Positions 1-8,862 of a DNA stretch of 9,783 nucleotides are shown here, piece after piece. Source of the stretch: a candidate division GN15 bacterium. Its GTDB lineage: Bacteria; Zixibacteria; MSB-5A5; GN15; FEB-12. The notes under the pieces were generated by a model that saw nothing but the letters and a program-made list of their open reading frames with translations, was not told the origin of the DNA and made no database searches. Numbering within the stretch: the first letter of the stretch is position 1; each line of letters starts with the position of its first letter. The position numbers were made by a program, and so were the translations under genes. The DNA lies in assembly GCA_014729205.1 (NCBI GenBank), contig WJKG01000211.1, forward strand, positions 1-9,783. Reading direction: 5' to 3'.

Positions 1-1619
<1,619 letters not shown>

Positions 1620-1886
1620 TCAAACGTATCTGCGATTCGATTCCAAAGTTCATGTCCATACTACACGCGATTAGCAGCTCTGGATCACCACCCCGGGGCT
1701 CATTCAGAGGAAATGTGGCCTTAGATCTTGTCTAATAGGTCACAAGAACACCTGCTCTATCTGCTCTGTGAGCCGCACTATTGGTAGATTTGTGGTCGTG
1801 TGTCAGACGGAAATCCAACCGACCCGATCCCGTCAATACCGGGCTGAATACCCAACTTGAAGCACTATACGAACCGCCTGTTTTAC

Positions 1887-1934
1887 CTGTTTAGAATACG
1901 TATTGGTTTAAACAGTGTCAATATCGATTATTGA
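1887..1934. repeat. Cluster of inverted repeats over the katG promoter (putative operator)
   Basis: Three nested or adjacent palindromic elements occur within 48 bases. CTGTTTA (1887-1893) pairs with TAAACAG (1909-1915). AATACGTATT (1895-1904) is a perfect 10-bp palindrome between those arms. TCAATA (1918-1923) pairs with TATTGA (1929-1934) around a 5-base centre. The first pair overlaps the -10 box and spacer and the last overlaps the -35 box of the proximal promoter. This arrangement fits a binding site for a dimeric regulator. It is not a clean match to the PerR, Fur or OxyR consensus, so the regulator is unknown. Confidence 0.45.
1893..1921 (-). promoter_or_regulatory. Proximal sigma70-like promoter for katG
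   Basis: On the minus strand a perfect -35 hexamer TTGACA (1916-1921) is followed after exactly 17 bases by TATTCT (1893-1898), four of six matches to TATAAT. Transcription would start near 1886, leaving a leader of about 280 nt before katG. Inverted repeats overlap both boxes, which suggests regulation. The boxes are seen directly; activity is inferred. Confidence 0.5.
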
Positions 1935-2023
1935 TGATAACCGTAGATGCGCTTGCTCGGTTCCGGTTGTATTTCGATGATGATGCTCGAAGAGCTCGTT
2001 TATCTGATTATGCTCATTGTATG

Positions 2024-2052
2024 ATAATGCTCATTCTGTCGGTCCATGTCAA
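2024..2052 (-). promoter_or_regulatory. Distal sigma70-like promoter toward katG
   Basis: Minus-strand TTGACA (2047-2052, six of six) is separated by 17 bases from CATTAT (2024-2029, four of six). Initiation would be near 2017, giving a leader of about 410 nt before katG, or an independent short transcript. It lies 66 bases beyond the stop of the TolB-like gene. Confidence 0.42.
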
Positions 2053-2118
2053 CAGCGTAGCTGACGCTCTCCCAAAGCGACCAGGAAAACGGGTTACTGG
2101 TTGCGTTTCGGCTGGTTC

Positions 2119-3222
2119 TCACCGAGTGGTGTCCGGCCAGACCCAATCGGCTATGAAAACATTGGTCTCGTATCGCTTGTTGTTGTCACGGTTCGATGCA
2201 AAGACCAGCTTGGTACCATCGTGGGAGAACATCGGGAAGCCATCGAACGACTCATTATGAGTTACCTGACTAATCTCTTTGGTCTCGATGTTGATCAGGA
2301 AAAGATCGAATCGCCGCCGGTTCTCCGTGTCATGCAGGTTGGAGCTGAAGATCAGATGTTTCCCATCGGGATGAAAATACGGCCCGAAGTTGGCGGCACC
2401 GTTGTTAGTGAGGCGAATGGGTTTGCGGTCTGCCAGATTCATGATGTAGAGATCCAGCTGCGATGGCCGGATCAGTCCCTGTCTCAGCAGACGTCGGTAA
2501 TCCGCCAGTTCTTCTCCTTTGGGCCGGGAGGCGCGCCAGCAAATCCATTGGCCATTGTATGAGAAGAATGCGCCGCCATCGTAGCCGGGCTGATTCGTGA
2601 TCTGCTCGACATTGCTGCCGTCCGGGCTCAAGATGAAAAGCTCCAAATCGCCGGTGCGAGTGGAGGTGAAGACTATCTTGTCGCCGTCAGGCGAATAGAC
2701 TGCTTCGGCATCGTAACCGGGGCTGTTGGTGAGTTGGGTGAGATTGCTGCCATCCGTGTCGGCCTGGAAGATCTCATAGCTGTCGTACAGGGCCCATACG
2801 TACCCTTGTGACATATCGGGTTCTGGAGGGCATTGCTCGCTGCCCAGATGGGTCGAAGCGTAGATAATCGAGTTGTCATCGGGGGCGATGAACGAGCATG
2901 TGGTACGGCCCAATCCGGTGGAGACCAACTGCTTGTTGATGCCATCGGCATTCATGGTGAAGATCTGATCGCAATCAAAGGTGTCGACTGTAGCCTGGTA
3001 TATGAGTCGGGAGGCGTCGTAAGAGAAGTACGCTTCTGCATTCTGGCCACCGAAAGTCAGTTGGCGGACGTTGCGAAAATACTGTTCGCCTTCGAATGTA
3101 GTTGCCATAACCGGCGTGGTTGGTTCAGCCAGCCCGCCGACCGGCCGCTCAGTCCGTGCCGTATAGGGTATAAGTGCGGCGAGAAGTACCGCTGTGAGCA
3201 CTGTTGTAATCTTCATGTCCAT
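2119..3222 (-). CDS. Exported TolB-like (PD40) beta-propeller protein
   Basis: 367-residue protein of the WD40-like/PD40 beta-propeller group related to TolB. Residues 1-22 look like a signal peptide (a basic start, a hydrophobic run, then Ala before an Arg-Thr), so it should act outside the cytoplasm. Repeated propeller motifs are visible: QLTFGGQNAEAYFSYD near 54-69, QLTNSPGYDAEAVYSPDGDKI near 163-183, QITNQPGYDGGAFFSYNG near 207-224, RLTNNGAANFGPYFHPDGK near 270-288 and QVTHNESFDGFPMFSHDGTK near 319-338. Each is followed by a hydrophobic strand and an Asp/Asn turn. An insert with DYRRLLRQGLIRPSQLDL near 241-258 breaks one blade. No peptidase domain follows, so it is not a propeller-plus-S9-peptidase fusion, and no tolA, tolQ, tolR or pal is adjacent. 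It is probably a ligand- or protein-binding propeller of unknown partner. The start at 3222 was chosen because AAAGGAA lies upstream and it places the signal peptide at the N-terminus; ATG 3216 is the alternative. Confidence 0.88.
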   Translation of the reverse strand: MDMKITTVLTAVLLAALIPYTARTERPVGGLAEPTTPVMATTFEGEQYFRNVRQLTFGGQNAEAYFSYDASRLIYQATVDTFDCDQIFTMNADGINKQLVSTGLGRTTCSFIAPDDNSIIYASTHLGSEQCPPEPDMSQGYVWALYDSYEIFQADTDGSNLTQLTNSPGYDAEAVYSPDGDKIVFTSTRTGDLELFILSPDGSNVEQITNQPGYDGGAFFSYNGQWICWRASRPKGEELADYRRLLRQGLIRPSQLDLYIMNLADRKPIRLTNNGAANFGPYFHPDGKHLIFSSNLHDTENRRRFDLFLINIETKEISQVTHNESFDGFPMFSHDGTKLVFASNRDNNKRYETNVFIADWVWPDTTR

Positions 3223-3328
3223 CGTTAGATTACATTCCTTTTGTGTATTCAGTTTGTCTCCTTGTTGTAAGAGTAATTCATCCACAAGCGCCAGAGTTCC
3301 AGATGTTTGCAGGGGTGGCACTGGGCAG

Positions 3329-3356
3329 CATATAGGGGCCGGCAGTGCACTGTCGA
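3329..3356 (-). promoter_or_regulatory. Possible promoter of the TolB-like gene
   Basis: Minus-strand TCGACA (3351-3356, five of six to TTGACA) and TATATG (3329-3334, four of six) are 16 bases apart. A perfect 10-bp palindrome CAGTGCACTG (3343-3352) lies mostly in the spacer and overlaps the -35 box by two bases. The leader would be about 100 nt. Confidence 0.33.
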
Positions 3357-3394
3357 GAGAGACAGGTCACATTGTGTATGGTAGGTTTTGTTCC

Positions 3395-3423
3395 TTGAAC
3401 AACGCGATCCCTGGTAGTATACT
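3395..3423 (+). promoter_or_regulatory. Promoter of the membrane spermidine-synthase-like gene
   Basis: TTGAAC (3395-3400, five of six) and TATACT (3418-3423, five of six) are separated by exactly 17 bases. Transcription would begin near 3430, about 55 bases before the chosen start codon. This is one of the strongest sigma70-type matches in the window, and the intergenic region is divergent. Confidence 0.6.
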
Positions 3424-3485
3424 CTACTGTCAGAACAATCAGGATTTCATCAGCTACCATTCTAACTGTGAGATGCCGCTGGATC

Positions 3486-5642
3486 ATGCTGTCCTTCCGC
3501 CGAATCAACCTCAGTCTGATTGTCGTCAGCTTCCTCATGCTCTTCGCGGAGGTCGTGCTGATCCGCTGGCTGTCGACTGAATCTCGCATTTTCGCCTATG
3601 TAAACAATCTCGTACTGCTGTCGGCTTTTCTGGGAATCGGAATAGGTTCTTACTTTGCGCATCGCAGAACTTACCCATCGGTTCTGGCCTTCTCACTTTC
3701 TGCAATACTGTTGATGATACAGCTGCCACTGAATGTCAGCATTGGGGGTGAGTCACTGCACCTGTTTCGCGACGTTCCGGTGCTGCTGTCGGCCTTTACG
3801 GATTCAGTCATCTGGTATGAGGTCACCGATGAGGTCGTACTGTGGAAGACGCTGCTCGGAATGGCCTCGGTTTTCGCGATTTTCTTCGCTGTCCTTGTCG
3901 CGTTTATTCCGCTCGGACAGATCCTGGGACGTGAGCTCGATGACCATCAGAACACTATCGCCGCCTATTCGCTTAATGTCTTTGCCAGCATCTGCGGTGT
4001 CTGGTTCCTGGCGGTGATATCATTCTACTATGCACCGCCCTGGCTATGGTTCGCTTTGATCGTAGTGCTGTTCGTTCTGCTCGTTTGGGTCCAACCGAAC
4101 AGACGGCCGACTGATTATGTCTCGGCGATAGTGCTGCTGGGACTAACGGTCGGATTGCTGGTCATCCCACGAGGGGACCCTGATCGCCTCGATGTCATTT
4201 GGTCGCCGTATCAGAAGTTAAGCGTTTACGATATGGTTCACGAGCCAACCGGCATTCAGCGTGGCTACCTTCTCAATGTGAACGAAGTTGGCTATATGGG
4301 GCTGCTGGACCTCTCCGAGGAATTCGTCCTTGCCAATCCACGATTGCTGTCCATGGAGGAACGGGCTACCTCGCAATATGACATACCGTACCGGTTCAAG
4401 CCGGATGCAGAGGATGCTCTAATCCTTGGTGCTGGTGCGGGAAATGACGCGGCGGGAGCACTCAGGCACGATGTGCAGTCGGTGGATGCCGTCGAGATCG
4501 ACCCGGGGATATATGAGTTGGGAAAGAAGTACCACCCAGAGGATCCGTATTCTGATCCTCGTGTCAATGTGATAATCGACGACGCTCGGGCTGTTCTGGA
4601 CAGGATTGATCAAACATACGATGTGGTGTCGGTTGGTCTCCTTGACGCCCACACATTGTCGTCTTCATACAATAATATGCGGATGGATCACTATGTGTAC
4701 ACGCTGGAAGCGTTTGCCGCCATGCGTGACCGGCTGAAGCCCGATGGTATCCTGACGGTGGCGTTCGAGGCCAGACGATCCTGGATAAGCTTGCGATTGC
4801 ATGATCTGCTTGAGAAGGTCTTTGGCCATCCGCCAACCGTGTTGAAATACCCCCACGGGCGATATGGATTCGGCGGTACAGTGTTTGTTATCGGTCGCGA
4901 CAGTACTACAGTACCGGCTGCAATTGAGGCCGATGCTGATCTGAAGCGCTTTGCGATGATGTATCGCGAGCGCTTGCACACCGCCGGCAAACCGGGGGAG
5001 CGAGTCAAACTGACCACTGATGACTGGCCATATCTCTATTTGGAGTCGCCACGTATCCCCAATATGCACTTGCTGATTATGGCGATCCTTATCCTGCTGG
5101 TGCTACTGGCACGTCGCCTGATAATCAGGCGTGAGGGGGGGCTAAACTGGCATTTCTTCTTTCTTGGAGCGGCCTTCCTTCTGCTGGAATTTCAGAATAT
5201 CAGCAAGTCGATCCTCCTGCTCGGATCGACCTGGCTGGTGAATTCAGTCATAATCACCGGAATACTGTTGCTGGTGCTGCTGGCGAACTTCTATGTCCAT
5301 AGATTCAAACCGACCAACCTCCGCCCATTCTATGGTATCCTCTTTGTTCTGCTCGGGCTGACCTACTTGACACCACTGAGTTGGTTCAACGCCATGCCGT
5401 TCTGGCCGCGAGTGATCCTGGGTACAGGCTTTTTGAATCTGCCTATCTTCTTCGCCAGTGTGGTGTTTATCACATCGTTTAAGAGCGTTCGTTCGAAGAA
5501 CCACGCGTTCGGGTCAAACCTGTTGGGATCAGCGGTCGGCGGTGTCCTTGAGTCGCTGTCATTTGTGGTGGGTGTCAATGCCCTGGTATTGGTGGCACTG
5601 CTGCTCTATATCGGTTCAATGGTAACGATAAAGCGGCAGTAG
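3486..5642 (+). CDS. Polytopic membrane protein with spermidine-synthase-like Rossmann domain
   Basis: 718-residue protein with three parts. About seven hydrophobic helices fill residues 5-230. A soluble domain of about 280 residues follows. Six to seven more helices run from about 528 to the end. The soluble part has the aminopropyltransferase/methyltransferase nucleotide-binding fold: glycine-rich LGAGAGND (about 314-321), acidic EIDP (337-340), DDAR (365-368) and DAHT (387-390), then MDHYVYTLEAFAAMRDRLKPDG, split here as MDHYVYTLEAF and AAMRDRLKPDG. Classical SpeE has a D(S/T)xDP-type catalytic motif; here only the second Asp is kept, within LLDAHT, so true spermidine synthesis is doubtful. 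The C-terminal GAAFLLLEFQNIS and GSTWLVNSV segments recur in bacterial membrane 'spermidine synthase-like' proteins. The substrate is unknown; it may use S-adenosylmethionine or its decarboxylated form at the membrane. The start is uncertain: GTG at 3468 would add six residues, and neither has a good ribosome site. Confidence 0.85.
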   Translation: MLSFRRINLSLIVVSFLMLFAEVVLIRWLSTESRIFAYVNNLVLLSAFLGIGIGSYFAHRRTYPSVLAFSLSAILLMIQLPLNVSIGGESLHLFRDVPVLLSAFTDSVIWYEVTDEVVLWKTLLGMASVFAIFFAVLVAFIPLGQILGRELDDHQNTIAAYSLNVFASICGVWFLAVISFYYAPPWLWFALIVVLFVLLVWVQPNRRPTDYVSAIVLLGLTVGLLVIPRGDPDRLDVIWSPYQKLSVYDMVHEPTGIQRGYLLNVNEVGYMGLLDLSEEFVLANPRLLSMEERATSQYDIPYRFKPDAEDALILGAGAGNDAAGALRHDVQSVDAVEIDPGIYELGKKYHPEDPYSDPRVNVIIDDARAVLDRIDQTYDVVSVGLLDAHTLSSSYNNMRMDHYVYTLEAFAAMRDRLKPDGILTVAFEARRSWISLRLHDLLEKVFGHPPTVLKYPHGRYGFGGTVFVIGRDSTTVPAAIEADADLKRFAMMYRERLHTAGKPGERVKLTTDDWPYLYLESPRIPNMHLLIMAILILLVLLARRLIIRREGGLNWHFFFLGAAFLLLEFQNISKSILLLGSTWLVNSVIITGILLLVLLANFYVHRFKPTNLRPFYGILFVLLGLTYLTPLSWFNAMPFWPRVILGTGFLNLPIFFASVVFITSFKSVRSKNHAFGSNLLGSAVGGVLESLSFVVGVNALVLVALLLYIGSMVTIKRQ

Positions 5643-5784
5643 GGCTTAGCCGACCACACGTTTGGCCTTTCCCGCATTGAAGCTCTTCTCGGTAAGAGGT
5701 ATTGCGACGATGATTGTTCGTGGCAAGGCCGTCTGTCTGATAACTGCTCGCGATCACAACGGACCAAGTACAGACAGGCGCGTT

Positions 5785-7041
5785 CTAGTAGTACACTGTT
5801 ACTCCACGCGCCTGCAGTGTTGATATGTAGCTGTCAGTCGATGGAACCGATAGGGGATTGTTCTGTAGGTAGACAACATCGCCAGATCCGAGGCCGCTGT
5901 TGTTTACGAGTGGTGATATATCGGCTATTTGATTGTAATCAAGATATAGCTCAGTGAGGTTGGTCAATCCCTGCAGTGCAGTAATGTCGGACAGATTGTT
6001 GAACACAAGTTGCAGGTTCTCAACATTGGTCATGCTACTGAGGGCGTCGATATTAGCGATGCTGTTGGCGTTCAAGGCCAGCTTCTTAATCTGGCTGAAA
6101 TTCGTCACGAAACCGATATTGTCACCCAATGCGTTGCCGGACAGGTCGAGTTCCTTCAGGGAGGGCAGGGAGTAGATGGGCGAGAAATCAGTAACCTTGG
6201 TGCTGTTCAACCTCAGCCACTCCAGCTGTGTCATGTTCGAGAGCGAGGAGATGTCTGAGATCGGATTCTCTCCCAGGTGTAGTTGAATCACTGTCCCCAT
6301 TTGCGACAACTGGCTAATACTCGTGACGTTGTTGTTTATCAAATTTAGGGTCAGTAACTGCGGTAGACTTGCCAGAGGGGTTAGGTCGGAGATGTTGCTT
6401 CCCGGCAGAATCACCCTCTTCAGATCCGTGCAGCTCTCGAGGCCGGATAGGTCGCTTATGCCCACATCTTCTGCCATCAACTCATCCATACCCTCTACGT
6501 CAGACAGGTGAATGTCTCCGGTCTGCATTCCCACGGTAGCGCGAACAAGGCTGTCAAGGGCTTCATCGGGAAAGACTATTACCTGATCAACCAGACATGT
6601 TATGCTAACGCAGTTGGAGATACCACTCCAATTGCCATTATCATCTCTGGTCTTAATGGCGAAATAATAGGTCTCGCCCGATGTCAGGCTGTCGATCTGG
6701 CAAGATTGTGTGGTGCCCGGTGGCAACGGTGCGTCAATACTATCGATCCGGTAGGCTTCCTGGAAGTTACCCGCAGTGACAGAATCGAGCGAGCCTCGCA
6801 GATCATATTCGAAGGCAAAGCCTGTGACGCTATCGTCTCCCGGAGCGGTCCATTCGAGAACCACATACTCAGTACCGAACGATGCGATTTCCAGATCCAC
6901 GATGGTCATTGGTGGCGTCTTATCGTCACTATCTCCATCGTCGTCGACTATCCCCGCACCCTCTTTCGAGCACGAGATGATGAGTAGACTGACGCCTAAC
7001 AGCGCAAGCCACCATTTTCGAATCATAGCTATCCGAGGCAT
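5785..7041 (-). CDS. Lipoprotein with fibronectin-III-like domain and leucine-rich repeats
   Basis: 418-residue predicted lipoprotein. Residues 6-24 form a type II signal peptide ending in the lipobox LIISC, with lipidation expected at Cys24; Ser25 in the +2 position is compatible with outer-membrane sorting if the cell has a Lol system. An acidic linker (DDDGDSDD, 33-40) leads into a fibronectin-III-like domain (about 44-149). A capping segment (VFPDEALDSLVR, 156-167) follows, then about nine internalin-type leucine-rich repeats from about 198 to 399. Most repeats are exactly 22 residues, for example LTPLASLPQLLTLNLINNN. The repeat starting at 286 is one residue longer. The last repeat is degenerate, and the protein ends in VTVYY. 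It probably binds a protein or glycan at the cell surface; no enzyme motif is visible. AGGAGG five bases before ATG 7041 fixes the start and rules out longer upstream starts. It converges on the membrane protein gene with 142 bases between them. Confidence 0.93.
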   Translation of the reverse strand: MPRIAMIRKWWLALLGVSLLIISCSKEGAGIVDDDGDSDDKTPPMTIVDLEIASFGTEYVVLEWTAPGDDSVTGFAFEYDLRGSLDSVTAGNFQEAYRIDSIDAPLPPGTTQSCQIDSLTSGETYYFAIKTRDDNGNWSGISNCVSITCLVDQVIVFPDEALDSLVRATVGMQTGDIHLSDVEGMDELMAEDVGISDLSGLESCTDLKRVILPGSNISDLTPLASLPQLLTLNLINNNVTSISQLSQMGTVIQLHLGENPISDISSLSNMTQLEWLRLNSTKVTDFSPIYSLPSLKELDLSGNALGDNIGFVTNFSQIKKLALNANSIANIDALSSMTNVENLQLVFNNLSDITALQGLTNLTELYLDYNQIADISPLVNNSGLGSGDVVYLQNNPLSVPSTDSYISTLQARGVTVYY

Positions 7042-7046
7042 TCTAC

Positions 7047-7052
7047 CCTCCT
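7047..7052 (-). promoter_or_regulatory. Ribosome binding site of the LRR lipoprotein
   Basis: Perfect AGGAGG on the minus strand, five bases before ATG 7041. It decides between this start and a GTG at 7101, which would bury the signal peptide. Confidence 0.85.
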
Positions 7053-7456
7053 GCAGTTTTGACCTGTCCGTTTTTCTGAGAGCAACACGCGGGGCACTCA
7101 CCCTGTCCCATAAATGCCCTGCTAAACGTAAATCAGGTGCTCCATGTTATGATAGCACAAAACACGCGAGTTCGCAGCAGTTTTCTTCTTGAAGCCTTGC
7201 TTGTGTCCTACGGCTGCTGTGTGTCACGATCCATTGAGGAGCGCTATATCGTATGGCATCGACCACACGTGACTGGTGCCTGAATATCGGGTCAAGGAAT
7301 CCCGTGCACTTGAGATGGTGTTACTCGCGTTTCTGATCGGCGTAGAGCAGAGTATGTCAGTCCGCGCTTTGCTCCAGGAGAGAATGGGCAAACGCGAAAA
7401 GGCTACTTATCCAGACACACTGTCACCGAGGTTCAACGGGAGTCTAAGAGACAATG

Positions 7457-7482
7457 AAAAGGCCCTCGCATATGCGAGGGCC
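7457..7482 (-). terminator. Intrinsic terminator after the cupin gene
   Basis: A perfect 22-bp palindrome (7461-7482, GGCCCTCGC arms around an ATAT centre) is followed on the minus strand by TTTT (7460-7457). It lies about 20 bases after the cupin stop codon. In the plus direction the hairpin is followed only by CTTATT, so it should act mainly on minus-strand transcripts. Confidence 0.85.
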
Positions 7483-7501
7483 CTTATTCGACTGTCGACA
7501 A

Positions 7502-7876
7502 CTATTCAGCCATCGCCTTTGCCTTCTCACCGATATGGTCATAAACCTTGCGAAGTTCGTCCCCGGGGCTGAATTCCAGGAATGAAGTATCCTCGTCCAC
7601 CCGCACGGTATGTCCGGCTCGCCAGTGGAACATATCGCCCGCCCGACAGACTTCCGTCTCACCGTCGTCGTACGTAACATGAATGGCTCCCTTGAGCATG
7701 TAGCCCCAGTGCGGACATTGACACCTGTTGCCGGGCAGCCCCTCAAGTAGAGGTGTTGCATCGGCACCGGCCGCGAGCGTGACAAAGGCAACCGTCATTT
7801 CGTCCCATTCTCTGGCACGAAAGGTAGCGACCGGCAGGTCAACTTCAATCGGCATATCTTCCTTGCGCATCTTCAT
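7502..7876 (-). CDS. Small single-domain cupin protein
   Basis: 124-residue cytoplasmic protein forming one cupin barrel. The first motif is around CQCPHWGYMLKGAIHV (52-67), followed by an Asp-Asp-Gly turn, and the second is around AGDMFHWRAGHTVRV (79-93). Possible metal ligands are His56, His84 and His89, with Cys52, Cys54 and Cys77 nearby; the canonical HxH pair plus Glu of motif 1 is incomplete. The form CPHWGY with a C-terminal EFSPGDELRKV helix is shared by many short cupins of unknown function. A binding or sensing role is as likely as catalysis. The ATG at 7876 has AAGGAG eight bases upstream. The gene ends in a strong terminator and lies downstream of the AHSA1-like gene on the same strand, but 357 bases separate them, so co-transcription is not evident. 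Confidence 0.88.
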   Translation of the reverse strand: MKMRKEDMPIEVDLPVATFRAREWDEMTVAFVTLAAGADATPLLEGLPGNRCQCPHWGYMLKGAIHVTYDDGETEVCRAGDMFHWRAGHTVRVDEDTSFLEFSPGDELRKVYDHIGEKAKAMAE

Positions 7877-8233
7877 AGATGGTTCTCCTTTCATGTGTGT
7901 TTTGTGAAACGAACCAACTTGAGGCGGCAACAACCAATTCGTCCACGTGTGAGAATCAGCCGTGTTTCGACACCAGCAGTCGTCCTGAGAGTCACACAGA
8001 TAACGGAAACCGTGTGGTCTTCCCGTACGGATTAACCACTGGTCGATCAGGTAGTGTTATGAGAGACTGGTGAGAAGCCTGCACGTGTCTCAGTCGAAAC
8101 AACAGAGGGCAATAGATGTTCCTGTCACTGTTGTTGGTGGTTATTGCCGGGTATAGCGCCAGTGTTGTGCGCGACACTCTGTGAAGTTGTCGATTCGTCG
8201 GCCAATGGTTCAGCACAACGGTGGGTGGTTGTA
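7877..8233. other. Intergenic region between AHSA1-like and cupin genes
   Basis: These 357 bases hold the cupin ribosome site and presumably its promoter, but no clear hexamer pair is seen. A weak hairpin at 8161-8178 (AGTGTTG/CGACACT, 4-base loop) follows the AHSA1-like gene on the minus strand but has no T-run. No supported gene on either strand. Confidence 0.5.
7885..7890 (-). promoter_or_regulatory. Ribosome binding site of the cupin gene
   Basis: AAGGAG on the minus strand, eight bases before ATG 7876. It excludes the in-frame upstream ATG at 7894, which this site overlaps. Confidence 0.8.
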
Positions 8234-8671
8234 TCACTTGTTCTGAAGATACGCCTTCAAGCTCTGCTGGATGAAGTACTGCCATCCACCCAGGCATGCC
8301 TCGCGTGTGAATTCAGGAATGCCTTCCTGGAAGCCCTCGCGAACAGTCGCCGTGAGTCGCAGTCTCGACTGATTACCCTCGTCAAACAACTCAAACGTCA
8401 CCAGTTGATTGCCGGCATAGCCCTCATACCGCCAGTCACAGGAGATCAGCCGACTGGGGACAACTTCGCTAATGCGCCAGACATGCAGGAAGTCCCGCTC
8501 ACCAGTCTCTATGTTAAATCGAGTCTCAAAGCCGACTTCGGGCTCGAACGATGGGATATTCTCGAAGAACCATTGGCGCATCTGTGTGACGTCAGTGATC
8601 GCCTGCCAGAGCTGCTCAACGCTGACATCGAAGGTCTGTTCAACTACGACAGGATCATCGGTAGTCTTCAT
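8234..8671 (-). CDS. AHSA1/SRPBCC-domain protein
   Basis: 145-residue cytoplasmic protein of the START/Bet v1-like SRPBCC superfamily, closest in style to the AHSA1 (activator of Hsp90 ATPase 1-like) branch. Features seen: an N-terminal strand VVVEQTFDVSVEQLWQAITD (8-27), the helix and turn DVTQMRQWFFENI (27-39), a central strand with HVWRISEVVPSRLISCDWRY (63-82), and a C-terminal GGWQYFIQQSLKAYL helix (128-142) that closes the hydrophobic pocket. Length is typical. Members bind hydrophobic ligands or act as toxin, stress or transport accessory proteins; the ligand cannot be told from sequence. ATG 8671 has GGAGG six bases upstream and a good promoter, so longer upstream starts are rejected. 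Confidence 0.9.
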   Translation of the reverse strand: MKTTDDPVVVEQTFDVSVEQLWQAITDVTQMRQWFFENIPSFEPEVGFETRFNIETGERDFLHVWRISEVVPSRLISCDWRYEGYAGNQLVTFELFDEGNQSRLRLTATVREGFQEGIPEFTREACLGGWQYFIQQSLKAYLQNK

Positions 8672-8677
8672 CTCATG

Positions 8678-8682
8678 CCTCC
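8678..8682 (-). promoter_or_regulatory. Ribosome binding site of the AHSA1-like gene
   Basis: GGAGG on the minus strand, six bases before ATG 8671, fixes the start. Confidence 0.8.
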
Positions 8683-8699
8683 ATAATGATGTTGCTCGG

Positions 8700-8728
8700 A
8701 AGATACTTGAGTGTAGAGCGAATGCCAA
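8700..8728 (-). promoter_or_regulatory. Promoter of the AHSA1-like gene
   Basis: Minus-strand TTGGCA (8723-8728, five of six) and TATCTT (8700-8705, four of six) are 17 bases apart. The predicted leader is only about 22 nt and includes the ribosome site. This fits the chosen start and conflicts with a start further upstream. Confidence 0.52.
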
Positions 8729-8796
8729 TGTGATTGTTCGCAGTGCCTGGTTCGGTCCGGCGCTGGACCACCCGCTTGGTATTATGGCTACATAAC

Positions 8797-8826
8797 TTGA
8801 CACACTCAGGTCTTGGCGCGTCTTTT
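8797..8826 (+). promoter_or_regulatory. Weak promoter candidate for the glycine-zipper protein
   Basis: A perfect TTGACA (8797-8802) is followed after 18 bases by TCTTTT (8821-8826), only three of six. It is in the right place, about 30 bases before the predicted leader ends at 8863, but the -10 is poor. Confidence 0.25.
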
Positions 8827-8862
8827 GAATTGAGCAGGCTCCTCGTTGAGTGAGAAAAACGT

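Larger units (their letters stand above)
7042..7501. other. Intergenic region between cupin and LRR lipoprotein genes
   Basis: These 460 bases contain the cupin gene's terminator (7457-7482) and the ribosome site of the lipoprotein (7047-7052). The rest, about 7060-7450, should hold the lipoprotein promoter, but I see no convincing -35/-10 pair. A plus-strand open frame at 7276-7572 has no ribosome site and runs through the terminator and into the cupin gene, so it is not called. Confidence 0.55.

Noticed and set aside
1630..1650. GATTCGATTCC resembling a tRNA T-loop
   Set aside because: No matching acceptor, D or anticodon arms could be built around it.
1640..1710. Possible leader peptides of 10-14 codons upstream of katG on the minus strand
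   Set aside because: Neither ATG has a ribosome site, and the sequences show no run of a regulatory amino acid.
2056..2070. Small hairpin AGCGT/ACGCT after the propeller gene as a terminator
   Set aside because: Only a 5-bp stem with no T-run in either direction.
1931..2562. Plus-strand open frames between katG and the propeller gene and across its 3' half
   Set aside because: They are mostly antisense to the propeller gene, have no ribosome sites, and show no recognisable protein features.
5643..5784. Terminator between the convergent membrane-protein and LRR genes
   Set aside because: Short inverted repeats such as CTCTT/AAGAG exist but none has a T-run, so no call was made.
7276..7572. 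Plus-strand open frame of 98 codons
   Set aside because: No ribosome site, composition unlike a protein, and it runs through a strong terminator and into the opposite-strand cupin gene.
8161..8178. Hairpin AGTGTTG/CGACACT as terminator of the AHSA1-like gene
   Set aside because: Stem of seven pairs with one G-U and no T-run on the minus strand.
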